This document shows, piece after piece, positions 53,049 through 62,412 of a stretch of 64,000 nt of DNA. The position numbers and the translations under genes were made by a program. Source of the stretch: an uncultured Eubacteriales bacterium (GTDB lineage: Bacteria > Bacillota > Clostridia > Oscillospirales > Acutalibacteraceae); assembly GCA_934486705.1 (NCBI GenBank), contig CAKSQS010000008.1, positions 1 to 64,000 on the forward strand, in the 5' to 3' direction. Positions within the stretch are counted from its first letter, which is position 1; the number at the start of each line of letters is the position of its first letter. The notes under the pieces were generated by a model. That model worked only from the letters and a program-made list of their open reading frames with translations, did no database searches and had not been told where the DNA came from.

Positions 53049-54524
53049 ATGGAAAAATATGAGTATGATAAAAGCAGGCTACCCGAAATAGTATTGACTA
53101 AGCACAGGGAATTGACGGCTCTTTATGATTACGCCTTTAAAACCGCATTTAAAAATATTGATTATATTGACAAGCCCGGCTGGAAGCCGCAGCTTACCTG
53201 CTACCCGGGAATAGGCATTGTATGGCAGTGGGACTCCTGCTTTATGACCTTTATAACCAACTACTCCAATGCCTCGCTTACCGCATTTAACAATCTGGAT
53301 AATATGTACCGCCTGCAGGGTGACGACGGATATATAAGTATGGCGTACAATATAGCCGAGGAAAAAGAGGCATACGATAATGGCAGAATAAACCCGCCCT
53401 TATACGCGTGGGCAGAGTGGCAGCATTATATTATAAACGGCGATTCATCACGCTTTGAGCGCGTTGCTCCCAAAATTGAGGGACTGTATAGCTACATAGA
53501 GAAAAACCACAGAAGGTCCTGCGGACTTTATTGGTTTAATGACCCCGGCTCGTCGGGTATGGATAATTCACCGAGGGGTGAATATCCGTCACTGCATCTT
53601 GACGGCAGCGGAGTGTGCTTTGTTGACCTTGCCTGCCAGCAGGCGCTTACAGCCGAAATGCTCGGGAAAATATATACGGTTCTGGGCAATAGCGCAAAAT
53701 CCGATTTTTATTTTGCGGAGCATAAGCGCATTTGCGGGCTTATAAATAAGTACCATTGGGATGAAAAAACAGGCTTTTATTATGACTTTTTTGCCCGCTC
53801 AAGCCCCGATGAGCGCGTAAAGCTTATAAACACCAAAACCGTCGCTGCGGCATGGACTCTGCTTTGCGGCGCGGCGCAGGGCGACCGCTTTGAAAGGGTA
53901 TTAAAGCATTTTCTTAATAAGGGTGAATTTAATACTTTAATACCCTTTGCGTCACTTTCAAGAGATGATTTGAACTATGACCCCACGGGCGGTTACTGGC
54001 TCGGCAGCAGCTGGCATCCGACCGATTATGTTTTGCTGCTTGCAATGTATCAAAACGGGCATAAAAAAGAGGCAAGAAACGCTGCTTTGAAGATTTTAAA
54101 CGGAATGTATGAGGTTTTTAAAAATCCCGAATTCGGCGGAATATGGGAGACGTACTCTCCCGAGGAATATAAGCCTGCCACTACCGAAAACGGCGGGCTT
54201 TGCAAGCCCGAGTTTGTGGGCTGGGGCGGACTTTTACCGATACCCGCGCTTATTGAAACGGTTTTGGGAATCAATGTTAATGTCCCCGAAAATACCGTAA
54301 CGCTTGATATTTCAGCCGATGAATACGGCGGAATTAAAAACCTTGATTTCGGCGGCGAGAAAATTTCGGTTATATGCAGAGAATATGACCCCGAAAACGG
54401 TAAATGCACAATTGAAACCGAGGCGGAAAAGGAATTTACGCTTAAGGTAAAAACGGATTTTTCGCAAAATGAGACAGTTTTGATAGTTGGCAAAGCAAGG
54501 CGGTTTTATGATTTAATATTATAA
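53049..54524 (+). CDS. MGH1-like alpha/alpha-toroid glycoside hydrolase
   Basis: A 491-residue cytoplasmic protein with the alpha/alpha barrel of the MGH1-like and trehalase-type enzymes: GIVWQWDSCFMTFITNYSN, PPLYAWAEWQHYIINGDSSRF, GLYWFNDPGSSGMDN, GSGVCFVDLACQQALTAEML, GGYWLGSSWHPTDYVLLLAM and GIWETYSPEEYKPATTENG, then a C-terminal beta domain. WQWDSCF and WETYSPE hold acidic residues placed like the catalytic pair in related inverting enzymes. Substrate is unknown. ATG 53049 is favoured over 53034 because GGTGAG lies 7 bases ahead. It converges with the AraC-type gene 7 bases away. Confidence 0.8.
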   Translation: MEKYEYDKSRLPEIVLTKHRELTALYDYAFKTAFKNIDYIDKPGWKPQLTCYPGIGIVWQWDSCFMTFITNYSNASLTAFNNLDNMYRLQGDDGYISMAYNIAEEKEAYDNGRINPPLYAWAEWQHYIINGDSSRFERVAPKIEGLYSYIEKNHRRSCGLYWFNDPGSSGMDNSPRGEYPSLHLDGSGVCFVDLACQQALTAEMLGKIYTVLGNSAKSDFYFAEHKRICGLINKYHWDEKTGFYYDFFARSSPDERVKLINTKTVAAAWTLLCGAAQGDRFERVLKHFLNKGEFNTLIPFASLSRDDLNYDPTGGYWLGSSWHPTDYVLLLAMYQNGHKKEARNAALKILNGMYEVFKNPEFGGIWETYSPEEYKPATTENGGLCKPEFVGWGGLLPIPALIETVLGINVNVPENTVTLDISADEYGGIKNLDFGGEKISVICREYDPENGKCTIETEAEKEFTLKVKTDFSQNETVLIVGKARRFYDLIL

Positions 54525-54530
54525 TTTATA

Positions 54531-55415
54531 TCATTGCTTCTGTATTTGAGAAATATATAAACGACGGTATTCTTTAGGCGACATACCGGTTTTTTTCTTG
54601 AATATGCGGCAAAGGTAGCCGCTGTCGCAATAACCTATTTTTTCGCATATTTCATCAAGAGTAAGCTCTGTGTTTTGCAGGTACATTTTTATATTATTTA
54701 TTTTATGGAGATTGCGGTACTCTACAGGTGAAACGCCTGCGTATTGTCGAAAAAGCTTTTCAAAGTAGCCTATGCTTATATTGCACAGCCCGGCAATTTC
54801 CTTAATGCTTTTTTCCGTAGGTGAATCGTCGGTCAGGTATTTTAGGCTGGGTCTGATAATATTTGTGTTTATAGGGTTTTCAATCTCCAAGCGTGTATAG
54901 CCCGATATTGTGCCGAATATTTCATATGCCGCGCCGTAAAGCGCAAGCGGTGAAAGGTCGGGTGCATTAAATGCGGCAATAAGATTGCGAAAAAGCTTTT
55001 CATAATGCTTTACATGCCCTGTGGTTACTATGTAAACTTTATCGCCCAAGGAAATATGCTCCGGGGAAAACGGCGTATGTGAAACCTCTCTTTTTTCGCC
55101 GCGCAGGGTATTTGCAGGGCTGAGGGTAAACTCAAAAAGCAGGTTTTCCTGAAAAGCACTTCCGGGAGGCGGAGAGTTTTCCCAGATGTAATGGCTGCCC
55201 TGCGGCATGTAAACCAACGCACCGTGGGGTATATAAAACGGCGGAAATCCCGGTTGATAGCATACCCCGGTGGTATTTGCAAACAGCAATAATGCATCGG
55301 TTGGGCGCGGCTGCTGTGTTTCAAACCTTGTTTTTCCGCTTTGCTTTTGTGAAATCGCAAAAATGTTGGATATATCAAAAAACAAATTGCCGAGCGAAGG
55401 AAAATCAGTTTTCAT
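54531..55415 (-). CDS. AraC-family transcriptional regulator
   Basis: A 294-residue regulator on the minus strand. The N-terminal cupin domain (about 30-160) includes YIPHGALVYMPQGSHYIWEN; the C-terminal domain has SIKEIAGLCNISIGYFEKLFRQ and TLDEICEKIGYCDSGYLCRIFKK, ending GMSPKEYRR. It is divergent from the oxidoreductase operon at 55592, the most likely target. Its own promoter is overlapped by an inverted repeat, suggesting autoregulation. Confidence 0.92.
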   Translation of the reverse strand: MKTDFPSLGNLFFDISNIFAISQKQSGKTRFETQQPRPTDALLLFANTTGVCYQPGFPPFYIPHGALVYMPQGSHYIWENSPPPGSAFQENLLFEFTLSPANTLRGEKREVSHTPFSPEHISLGDKVYIVTTGHVKHYEKLFRNLIAAFNAPDLSPLALYGAAYEIFGTISGYTRLEIENPINTNIIRPSLKYLTDDSPTEKSIKEIAGLCNISIGYFEKLFRQYAGVSPVEYRNLHKINNIKMYLQNTELTLDEICEKIGYCDSGYLCRIFKKKTGMSPKEYRRLYISQIQKQ

Positions 55416-55431
55416 TTATCTCACCATTTTG

Positions 55432-55471
55432 ATTATATTAAACGACCCTGCACCTGTCAAGACGTGCAGGG
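55432..55471 (-). promoter_or_regulatory. AraC-type gene promoter with -35 box inside an inverted repeat
   Basis: On the minus strand TTGACA (55455-55460) and TATAAT (55432-55437) are 17 bases apart, a consensus promoter. Perfect 8-base arms CCCTGCAC (55446-55453) and GTGCAGGG (55464-55471) enclose the -35 box, so a dimer bound there would block RNA polymerase. Confidence 0.75.
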
Positions 55472-55514
55472 CATTTTAGTGCGAAAAAGTCCAATTTTAG
55501 GTTTAGTATATACA

Positions 55515-55543
55515 TTGCCTAAATGCGGCTTCGGTAATAAAAT
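55515..55543 (+). promoter_or_regulatory. Probable weak promoter of the oxidoreductase operon
   Basis: TTGCCT (55515-55520), 17 bases, TAAAAT (55538-55543). The weak boxes fit activator dependence on the divergent regulator. Confidence 0.45.
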
Positions 55544-55591
55544 AATATATATCGATTTAGGAATCAAAAAAATTATCGGGGGGATTTTAAA

Positions 55592-56860
55592 ATGAAAAGG
55601 CAAATAACGGCAGCAATTCTCGGAACAGGGTCAAGAGGCAGCGTGTTTGCAACGCTTATGCAAAAGCACGGCGGATTTAAGGTTACGGCAGGGTGCGATA
55701 TAAACCTCGAACAGCTTTTAAAATTCAAAAAGCTGCTCGGTATAGAGGACGAATGCCTTTTTAACAATGAGGATAACTTTTTTAAGGAAAAGCGCGCCGA
55801 TGTGCTTGTAATAGCAACCTTTGATAAAGAGCACGTCCCTCAGTGCGTCAGGGCTATGAAAATGGGCTATGATATATTGCTTGAAAAGCCCATAAGCGAC
55901 TCAAGGGAAGAAATTGAGCTTTTGCTGCAAACGCAAAAGGAAACCGGCAGAACGGTGGCGGTATGCCACGAGTTGCGCTACGGAGCGGGTTATGAAAGGC
56001 TATCGGAGCTGCTTAAAAGCGGAACGATAGGCACGCTTTTGGCAATAGACGCTATGGAAAGGGTTGCATACTGGCATCAGGCACAGGCGTATGTGAGAAT
56101 ACAGTCTGAACGTAATGATGTTGCGTATCCCACAATTCTTGCAAAGTGCAGCCATGACCTTGACCTTGTTCAGCATTATGCCGGTGCTGAGTGCGATACG
56201 CTGTCGTCGATAGGCGCACTTAGCTTTTTCAGAAAAGAAAACACCCCTGCGGGAGCTGCCGAGCGCTGCCTTGATTGTCCGCATGCCGAAACCTGCGCAT
56301 ACAGTGCCAAAAGAATATATATAGACGGCTGGAAACGTGATAATTGCCCCGAATTTGTTTGGCCTTACAACAAGGTTTCGCTTAAAAATCCCACAACCGA
56401 AAAGGATTTGTACGAGGGGCTTAAAACCAAATGCTTCGGTAAATGCGCTTTCCTTTGCGGGGTTGAAGAAAACCCGACGGTTGTTGATCACCAGCTTGTG
56501 CAAATGCAGTTTAAAAACGGTGTTACGGCGGTGCTGAAAATGGTTTTTGCGCAAACCCCGGGCAGAAGAATAAATCTTTTCGGCACATATGGCGAGCTGC
56601 TGCTTGATGAACGCAGCGACACACTGGAAATAAGGCGTTTCGGAGAGAAACCCGAAATTATACCCCTAAAAACCTTGGTTGAAAGCGGCTACGGTCACGG
56701 CGGAGGGGATTCACGGCTTGTTGAACACTTATACAGCCTGCTTGCCGAAAATGAGGAAAACCGCACTTCACTTAAAGAATCGGTCGAAAGCCATTTAATG
56801 GGTATAGCCGCCGAGGAATCGCGGCATAGCGGAGGAAAAGCGGTGGCGGTTCACAGATAA
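55592..56860 (+). CDS. Gfo/Idh/MocA-family oxidoreductase
   Basis: A 422-residue NAD(P)-dependent oxidoreductase acting on sugars or sugar derivatives. The Rossmann fold opens AAILGTGSRGSVFATLM, continues with TAGCDINLEQ, and has the family LLEKPISDSREEIE motif (about 98-111, with the conserved Lys). The catalytic domain includes KCSHDLDLVQHYAG and a late GHGGGDSRLVEHL. A cysteine group (CLDCPHAETCAYSA, with further Cys in KCFGKCAFLCG) suggests a structural metal site, found in a subset of this family. First gene of an operon with the MATE and toroid genes; GGGGGG ribosome site. Confidence 0.9.
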   Translation: MKRQITAAILGTGSRGSVFATLMQKHGGFKVTAGCDINLEQLLKFKKLLGIEDECLFNNEDNFFKEKRADVLVIATFDKEHVPQCVRAMKMGYDILLEKPISDSREEIELLLQTQKETGRTVAVCHELRYGAGYERLSELLKSGTIGTLLAIDAMERVAYWHQAQAYVRIQSERNDVAYPTILAKCSHDLDLVQHYAGAECDTLSSIGALSFFRKENTPAGAAERCLDCPHAETCAYSAKRIYIDGWKRDNCPEFVWPYNKVSLKNPTTEKDLYEGLKTKCFGKCAFLCGVEENPTVVDHQLVQMQFKNGVTAVLKMVFAQTPGRRINLFGTYGELLLDERSDTLEIRRFGEKPEIIPLKTLVESGYGHGGGDSRLVEHLYSLLAENEENRTSLKESVESHLMGIAAEESRHSGGKAVAVHR

Positions 56861-56879
56861 ACGGTGAAGGGTGATTGCT

Positions 56880-58268
56880 ATGAAATTTGATTCTAAAGCA
56901 ATGCGTGAAGGTCCGATATTTAAAAGCATAATTATATATACCATACCGATAATTTTCACGGGGCTTTTACAGCTGTTTTTCAATGCCGCGGATATTATAG
57001 TTGTCGGTCGGTTTTGCGGCAGCGATTCGGTAGCGGCTGTCGGGGCGACCGGGTCGGTTACCAATCTTATCATCAATTTGTTTATAGGGCTTTCTGTGGG
57101 AGCAGGGGCTGCGGCGGCACAGGAAATAGGCGCCGGCAATGATGAATCTGTATCGGCAACGGTGCACACAGCCGTTTGCACGGCGGTTGTAAGCGGAATA
57201 TTTTTGACCGCCGTGGGTCTGCTTTTTTCAAAAAAATTTTTAATACTTATGGGAACGCCGAACGGCAAGCTTTTAAAATTGGCTGTATTATATATGCAGA
57301 TATATTTTTGCGGTATGGTTTTCAGTATGCTGTACAATTTCGGCTCTGCAATACTCCGTGCTGCAGGCGATACCCGATCGCCGCTTGTTTTTCTTACCGC
57401 CGCAGGGGTACTTAATGTAATACTTAATGTATTATTTGTAACGGTGTTTAAGCTTGATGTGGCAGGGGTAGCACTTGCAACCGTTGTTTCGCAGGCATTG
57501 TCGGCAGCTTTGGTTTTATGTGCTCTCGGCAGACGAAAGGATGCATGTCGGCTTGAAATTAGAAAATTGAGGATACATAAGAATGCGTTGCTCAGGATAA
57601 TAAAAATCGGCGTTCCGGCGGGGCTTCAGGGCGCTCTTTTTACCGTTTCGCATGTTTTGGTTCAGTCGTCGGTCAATTCGTTCGGCGCGGCATATATGTC
57701 GGGGGCGGCGGCAAGCTCAAGTATAGAAGGCTTCTGCTATACTGCAATGAACGCATTTCAGCATACGGCACTCAATTTCTGCGGGCAATGCTTCGGTGCG
57801 GGAGATTTAAAGCGCGTAAGGCGGGTGACCCGTGTTTGTCTTATTACGGTTGCGGTCACCGGGTTTATTGTAGGAAATCTTTTATATGTTTTCGGAAGAC
57901 CGCTGCTTGAAATATATATAACCGACTCTCCGACAGCCGTAAATTACGGAATGGAAAAATTGCTCATTATGCTTGTGCCGTATTTCCTTTGCGGAACACT
58001 TGAAACCATAACCGGGGCAATGCGCGGTATAGGTTCATCGGTAACACCTACCGTAATAACAGTATTCGGAAGTTGTGTTATGCGTATTGTATGGATTTAT
58101 ACCGTTTTTGCAATTCCGAAATATCATACATTTTCAGGATTATATATATCGTTTCCGATTTCATGGGTGCTGACATTTGCGGCGCTTTATATTGCTTATC
58201 TTATTATAATGCACCACAAGGAAAAAATGATAAAAGGAGCAGAAAAATGCCGAAAATATTCGATATAG
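56880..58268 (+). CDS. MATE-family cation-coupled exporter
   Basis: A 462-residue membrane protein of twelve predicted helices, of the multidrug and toxin extrusion family. Typical segments are PIIFTGLLQLFFNAADIIVVGRF (helix 1 and loop), AVGATGSVTNLIINLFIGLSVGAGAA, FGSAILRAAGDTRSPL and the second-half CGTLETITGAMRGIGSS. ATG 56880 has an AAGGGTGA site; the upstream GTG 56871 overlaps that site. Its end overlaps the next gene by 22 bases, indicating coupling. Substrate is unknown. Confidence 0.9.
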   Translation: MKFDSKAMREGPIFKSIIIYTIPIIFTGLLQLFFNAADIIVVGRFCGSDSVAAVGATGSVTNLIINLFIGLSVGAGAAAAQEIGAGNDESVSATVHTAVCTAVVSGIFLTAVGLLFSKKFLILMGTPNGKLLKLAVLYMQIYFCGMVFSMLYNFGSAILRAAGDTRSPLVFLTAAGVLNVILNVLFVTVFKLDVAGVALATVVSQALSAALVLCALGRRKDACRLEIRKLRIHKNALLRIIKIGVPAGLQGALFTVSHVLVQSSVNSFGAAYMSGAAASSSIEGFCYTAMNAFQHTALNFCGQCFGAGDLKRVRRVTRVCLITVAVTGFIVGNLLYVFGRPLLEIYITDSPTAVNYGMEKLLIMLVPYFLCGTLETITGAMRGIGSSVTPTVITVFGSCVMRIVWIYTVFAIPKYHTFSGLYISFPISWVLTFAALYIAYLIIMHHKEKMIKGAEKCRKYSI

Positions 58269-60172
58269 ATTTTAATTATGAAAGAGGCACGGTTGTTTCA
58301 CTTAAAAACCCCGAGGATAAGGCGCATATGAATTGGGTGGAAGGCACCGAAGAATGGGGAATGATTAAAGGCGCTGAGGTTGTTTCGGTTGAAAAAAACG
58401 AGAACGGTCTCACGGCGGTTTACAGAACAAAGCATTTGCTTGTAACGGTGCAAAGGCGGGTTTTGGGGGATAAATACCGCGAAAGCTACTGCTTTGAAAA
58501 TTACCATGATTATGATGTGTTTTTCAACCGCGGAGCAGTGGGCATATATGCCACCTTTAACGATAATTACGATAAAGCGAGCATTTGTATGACCCAAAAG
58601 TGCCATACCCATTTGTGGTGCGGCGGAAATTCATCATATATACGCGCCGTGAAAATGGGTTTGTGCAATTTCGGGCTGGGGCTTGTGCTTACCGAGGGCA
58701 GCCTTGATACCTACAGTATTGAGCGCGATTTAAAGGAGGAAAGCAACGACCGCGGAGATTTTATTTTGCACCCAAGTGTTTTTAACCTGCGCCCGGGTGA
58801 AAAAATGAATATGGAATGGGAGCTTTTTTGGTATAAGGACGGGGCGTTTTGCGCGGCGATTGAGCCTTATGACAGCGTTTTGCTGATTGACGCGGAAAAT
58901 TACACCGTTTATTCCGATGAGGATATAGTTTTTTCGGTAAACCGCCCGAATGTTTCGGTTTTGCTTGACGGAGAACAGGTTCAGGCAGAGACAAAAAACG
59001 GCAGAACATATGTAAAATACAAGCCGCAGCGGCTCGGTAATCATGATTTTTGCCTTAAATACGGTAAACGCGAGACAAAGGCACAGTTTTTTGTTCAAAT
59101 ACCATTTAAGGAATTGGCGCGCAAACGGGCTGAATTTATAACACAGAAGCAGCAGTTCCACAGAGAGGGCGACTCGCTTGACGGCGCGTACCTGATATAC
59201 GATAATCAGGATAAATGCCTTATTTACGATGAAATATTCAGTGATTACAATGCCTCGCGCGAGCGGCTTGTTATGGGGCTTTTTATTGCAAAATACCTGC
59301 AATATGACCGTGATGAAAAAATGTATGAAAGCCTTATGAAGTATTATAAATTCGTATCGCGCGAATTTTTTGATGAAGAAAGCGGCGCGGTTTACAACGC
59401 CGTCGGAAAAAATCCTGCAAGAAAGCGGCTTTATAACGCACCGTGGATGTCGGTGTTTATGCTTGAAATGTATAACCTTATGGGAGAGACTGTATATCTT
59501 GACAGAATGTATAAGTTGCTTTGCGTTTATTATGAAATAGGCGGGGAGCGGTTTTACCCCAACGGACTTTCAATGTTTGAAACGGTGGAGGCGCTTAAAA
59601 AAGCGGGGAAAGCGGAAAAAGCCGAAAAGCTTACCGCTATGTATCGAAGGCATATTGATAATATAATAAAAATCGGCACATCATACCCCGAGCATGAGGT
59701 GCGTTATGAGCAAACGATAGTAACGCCCGCCGTTACGCTGATAGCGCAAATGTATCAGATAACGCACGATAAGGCGCTTATTGAAGAATGCCGCAAGCAG
59801 CTTATGATACTGGAAAAATTCAACGGCAGACAGCCTACGCATTATATGAACGACCTTGCCGTGCGCCATTGGGACGGCTACTGGTTCGGTAAGCGTATGC
59901 TATACGGCGATACATTTCCGCACTCAGCCTCAATTCACAGCTCTGACGCGTTTTTGCACTATTATATGATAACCGGAGATGAAGAATGGAAAAAGCGCGC
60001 GGTGTGCGGGGCAAGAAATAATCTATCGGTTTACAGACCGGATGGCAGCGCCTCCTGCACGCGGCTGCATCCGCTTTTTGTAAACGGTGTGCGCGGCGAG
60101 TATTACGATGAATTTGCCAATGAACAGGACGGCTTGCTTTATTTTATGATAAAGTTTTTCCACGCTATGTAA
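58247..60172 (+). CDS. Putative six-hairpin (alpha/alpha-toroid) glycan-active protein
   Basis: A 641-residue cytoplasmic protein of no family I can name. The N-terminal half is beta-rich, ending in an Ig-like domain (about 205-280, VYSDEDIVFSVNRPNVSVLLDG). The C-terminal half (about 310-641) is helical with toroid-like repeats: YNASRERLVMGLFIAKYLQ, NAPWMSVFMLEMYNLMGETVY, VRYEQTIVTPAVTLIAQMYQI, RHWDGYWFGKRMLYGDTFPHS and GDEEWKKRAVCGARNN. RHWDGYW and YPEHEVRYEQ are candidate active-site segments. Context (operon with oxidoreductase and exporter, next to GH32-like and GH20 genes) suggests a glycosidase or lyase. ATG 58247 follows AAAGGAG. Confidence 0.5.
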   Translation: MPKIFDIDFNYERGTVVSLKNPEDKAHMNWVEGTEEWGMIKGAEVVSVEKNENGLTAVYRTKHLLVTVQRRVLGDKYRESYCFENYHDYDVFFNRGAVGIYATFNDNYDKASICMTQKCHTHLWCGGNSSYIRAVKMGLCNFGLGLVLTEGSLDTYSIERDLKEESNDRGDFILHPSVFNLRPGEKMNMEWELFWYKDGAFCAAIEPYDSVLLIDAENYTVYSDEDIVFSVNRPNVSVLLDGEQVQAETKNGRTYVKYKPQRLGNHDFCLKYGKRETKAQFFVQIPFKELARKRAEFITQKQQFHREGDSLDGAYLIYDNQDKCLIYDEIFSDYNASRERLVMGLFIAKYLQYDRDEKMYESLMKYYKFVSREFFDEESGAVYNAVGKNPARKRLYNAPWMSVFMLEMYNLMGETVYLDRMYKLLCVYYEIGGERFYPNGLSMFETVEALKKAGKAEKAEKLTAMYRRHIDNIIKIGTSYPEHEVRYEQTIVTPAVTLIAQMYQITHDKALIEECRKQLMILEKFNGRQPTHYMNDLAVRHWDGYWFGKRMLYGDTFPHSASIHSSDAFLHYYMITGDEEWKKRAVCGARNNLSVYRPDGSASCTRLHPLFVNGVRGEYYDEFANEQDGLLYFMIKFFHAM

Positions 60173-60287
60173 AATGCAAAGGGCTTGTTATAAAGTATAA
60201 AGCAGGGGTCTTGGAATGTATGGAAAATTGCTTTTATACTGTATTTTTATTTTTTGTTGCATAATTATATTTAACCCCAAAAAACAG

Positions 60288-60342
60288 TTGATTTATATAA
60301 CCTGTCTTGTTATAATGCGACATAGAAACTAAGTATTCTATG
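60288..60342 (+). promoter_or_regulatory. Promoter with downstream operator-like dyad before the GH32-like gene
   Basis: TTGATT (60288-60293), 17 bases, TATAAT (60311-60316). Right behind the -10 box lies CATAGAA (60321-60327) and TTCTATG (60336-60342), a perfect 7-base inverted repeat, positioned where a repressor would act. Confidence 0.6.
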
Positions 60343-60374
60343 TATAATGCTGAATAATAAGGTAGGTTTTTTTA

Positions 60375-62411
60375 ATGCAACATACTATAACCGAACATTT
60401 TACAAAATATCATCCCGAAAGGCTGACTTTCTCAGAGCGGCCCGACAAAGCTTTGCTTGGTAATGGTATAATTATAAGAATAAAGCTGAAAGAACTGCCG
60501 AACGGTGACAGAAAAACAATTTTTGAAATACCGGGTGCGCTTAAAATTGAAACAGGTGTGTACCGTTTCCCCGAAGCGCTTGAAAATATGGACTTTTACA
60601 GAGAAGGCGAGTGCTATGATGTTTACGCTGATGCAAACGGAAATTCACCGTATATTGAGGCGGAAATAAGGCTGCATCAGGAATACGGAGAGGAAAAAGT
60701 GCGCAGTATGTCGCTCGGTCTGCCGCTCAATCTGTATAACGCTGCGGAAAGTGAAATATACCTTTTGTTTGACGGCGTGCGCTTTGCATGGATAGCAAAC
60801 GGCGAAATTGTAAACATAAATTTCCCGATTGGTTACATACAGGCTGAGGACGGAGATATTTTTGTTTCAGACAACGCCGAAATAGGTATATGCAGCGATA
60901 TAAGATCGCTTGAAAGCGAAGAAAAAACCGAAACGAAGAATGAAAGCATAGCTTTTTACTCCGCGCGCGGATATAACGCATGGGCAGGGGATATAGTCAA
61001 TTTTTATCACGACGGTGTGTATCATTTTTTGGTGCTGCTTGATAGGCACCACCACGGCAACCGTTTCGGCTGCGGCGCTCACTCAACCTACCATATGACC
61101 ACTAATGATTTTATTCACTGGGAAAACCACGGCGAAATTTACCCGATACAAAATCAGTGGGAGTCCTTCGGCACGGGAACAATGTTCTTTTGGAACGGAA
61201 AATACTACTATTCCCACGGTTTTCACACCGACCGCGTTATACCGAGGGATAAGGTCGGTTCGCGCCTGCTTGAAAAGAATTATGAAAAAGACGGTTTTTT
61301 CAGTGCGGTCACATATGATGAACTGAAAGAAAACGGACTGTACCCGAGCGGAGCTAATTATATGGTATCAGACGACGGCATTCATTTCACACAGGGTAAA
61401 AAGCAGGTTCATTGCGCCGAAAACCCGAGTATCTATAAGGATGAAAACGGCGGGCTTGTTATGTATGCAGGCTACGGCGCGGCAGGCGTGTGGAAAGCCC
61501 CCAATATTGACGGACCGTGGAGAAAAGATTACACAGATATGCCTGTGTTTGATAACAGCTCACCTGTCAGAAATAGCAGCGAGTGCCCCTCTATATTTGA
61601 GTGGAACGGTTATAAGTACATTATAATGGGCTTTACCGGCTATTGGCAAAGCGGGTATAAGGATAACAATTTTGCTGACCTTGCCGCAATAGGAGACGAC
61701 ATTTATGACGGTTTAGGCGTGCCTATGGTCGCAAACTGCGGCGGCAGATATATCCTTGCCGGCTGGGTGCGCGGAATAGGCTGGGCGTCGGTTACGCAGC
61801 ACCGCGAGCTTATTCAGCATGAGGGCGGAAGGCTTGGTATTCGCTGGCTGCCTGAGCTCACACCGAACCCGGATATGCTTGAAAAGGCAGCAGCTTTGAA
61901 AACTGTTAAAAGCGGTACGGAATTGGCAATGAACGGCAGAACATCATATTATCTTGAATGTACGGTAACACCCGAAAAAAACGCGCGTGTTGAAATAGCG
62001 CTTACGGGCAGCGGCGCACCGTGCGCTCTTGAGCTGTTTACCGAAAAGCAAAAGGTTCAAATTACAAAAGCCGTAAATACAGATGAATTTCAACCTGAAA
62101 TCAGGGCGCTTTATGAATACATTCCCGAACTGCCGCAGGAAAGAACAAATTATCTGCAAATACCGAGCGAAGACATACATATGTACGGTCATGATTTTGC
62201 AATTGCAAATGTCAGGGAAATAAAAGAAAAATATGTTCTTAAAATGATGATTCACTATGAGAAAAAGAGCGATAATACAGTGATTGACGCCGAAATAGGC
62301 GGTGGAAGAACTATTATTTCCAACAGAATTTATTTCAAGGCAGATAAGATTAAAATTCTTTCCGAAAATGCGGAAATAACCGATTTAAAGCTTTGCAAAA
62401 TGGGAGAATAA
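60375..62411 (+). CDS. GH32-like beta-propeller glycosidase
   Basis: A 678-residue protein without signal peptide. An N-terminal beta-sandwich (about 1-190) leads into a five-bladed propeller: AWAGDIVNFYHDGVYHFLVL (D206 at the nucleophile position), TTNDFIHWENHGEIYPI, FGTGTMFFWNGKYYYSHGFH, SSECPSIFEWNG (E403, matching the acid/base EC motif of GH32) and YILAGWVRGIGWA. A C-terminal beta-sandwich follows (about 520-678). GH32 enzymes cleave fructans or sucrose, but the nucleophile motif differs from WMNDPNG, so the substrate may not be a fructoside. It starts a transcription unit with the kinase and GH20 genes. Confidence 0.75.
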   Translation: MQHTITEHFTKYHPERLTFSERPDKALLGNGIIIRIKLKELPNGDRKTIFEIPGALKIETGVYRFPEALENMDFYREGECYDVYADANGNSPYIEAEIRLHQEYGEEKVRSMSLGLPLNLYNAAESEIYLLFDGVRFAWIANGEIVNINFPIGYIQAEDGDIFVSDNAEIGICSDIRSLESEEKTETKNESIAFYSARGYNAWAGDIVNFYHDGVYHFLVLLDRHHHGNRFGCGAHSTYHMTTNDFIHWENHGEIYPIQNQWESFGTGTMFFWNGKYYYSHGFHTDRVIPRDKVGSRLLEKNYEKDGFFSAVTYDELKENGLYPSGANYMVSDDGIHFTQGKKQVHCAENPSIYKDENGGLVMYAGYGAAGVWKAPNIDGPWRKDYTDMPVFDNSSPVRNSSECPSIFEWNGYKYIIMGFTGYWQSGYKDNNFADLAAIGDDIYDGLGVPMVANCGGRYILAGWVRGIGWASVTQHRELIQHEGGRLGIRWLPELTPNPDMLEKAAALKTVKSGTELAMNGRTSYYLECTVTPEKNARVEIALTGSGAPCALELFTEKQKVQITKAVNTDEFQPEIRALYEYIPELPQERTNYLQIPSEDIHMYGHDFAIANVREIKEKYVLKMMIHYEKKSDNTVIDAEIGGGRTIISNRIYFKADKIKILSENAEITDLKLCKMGE

Positions 62412-62412
62412 A

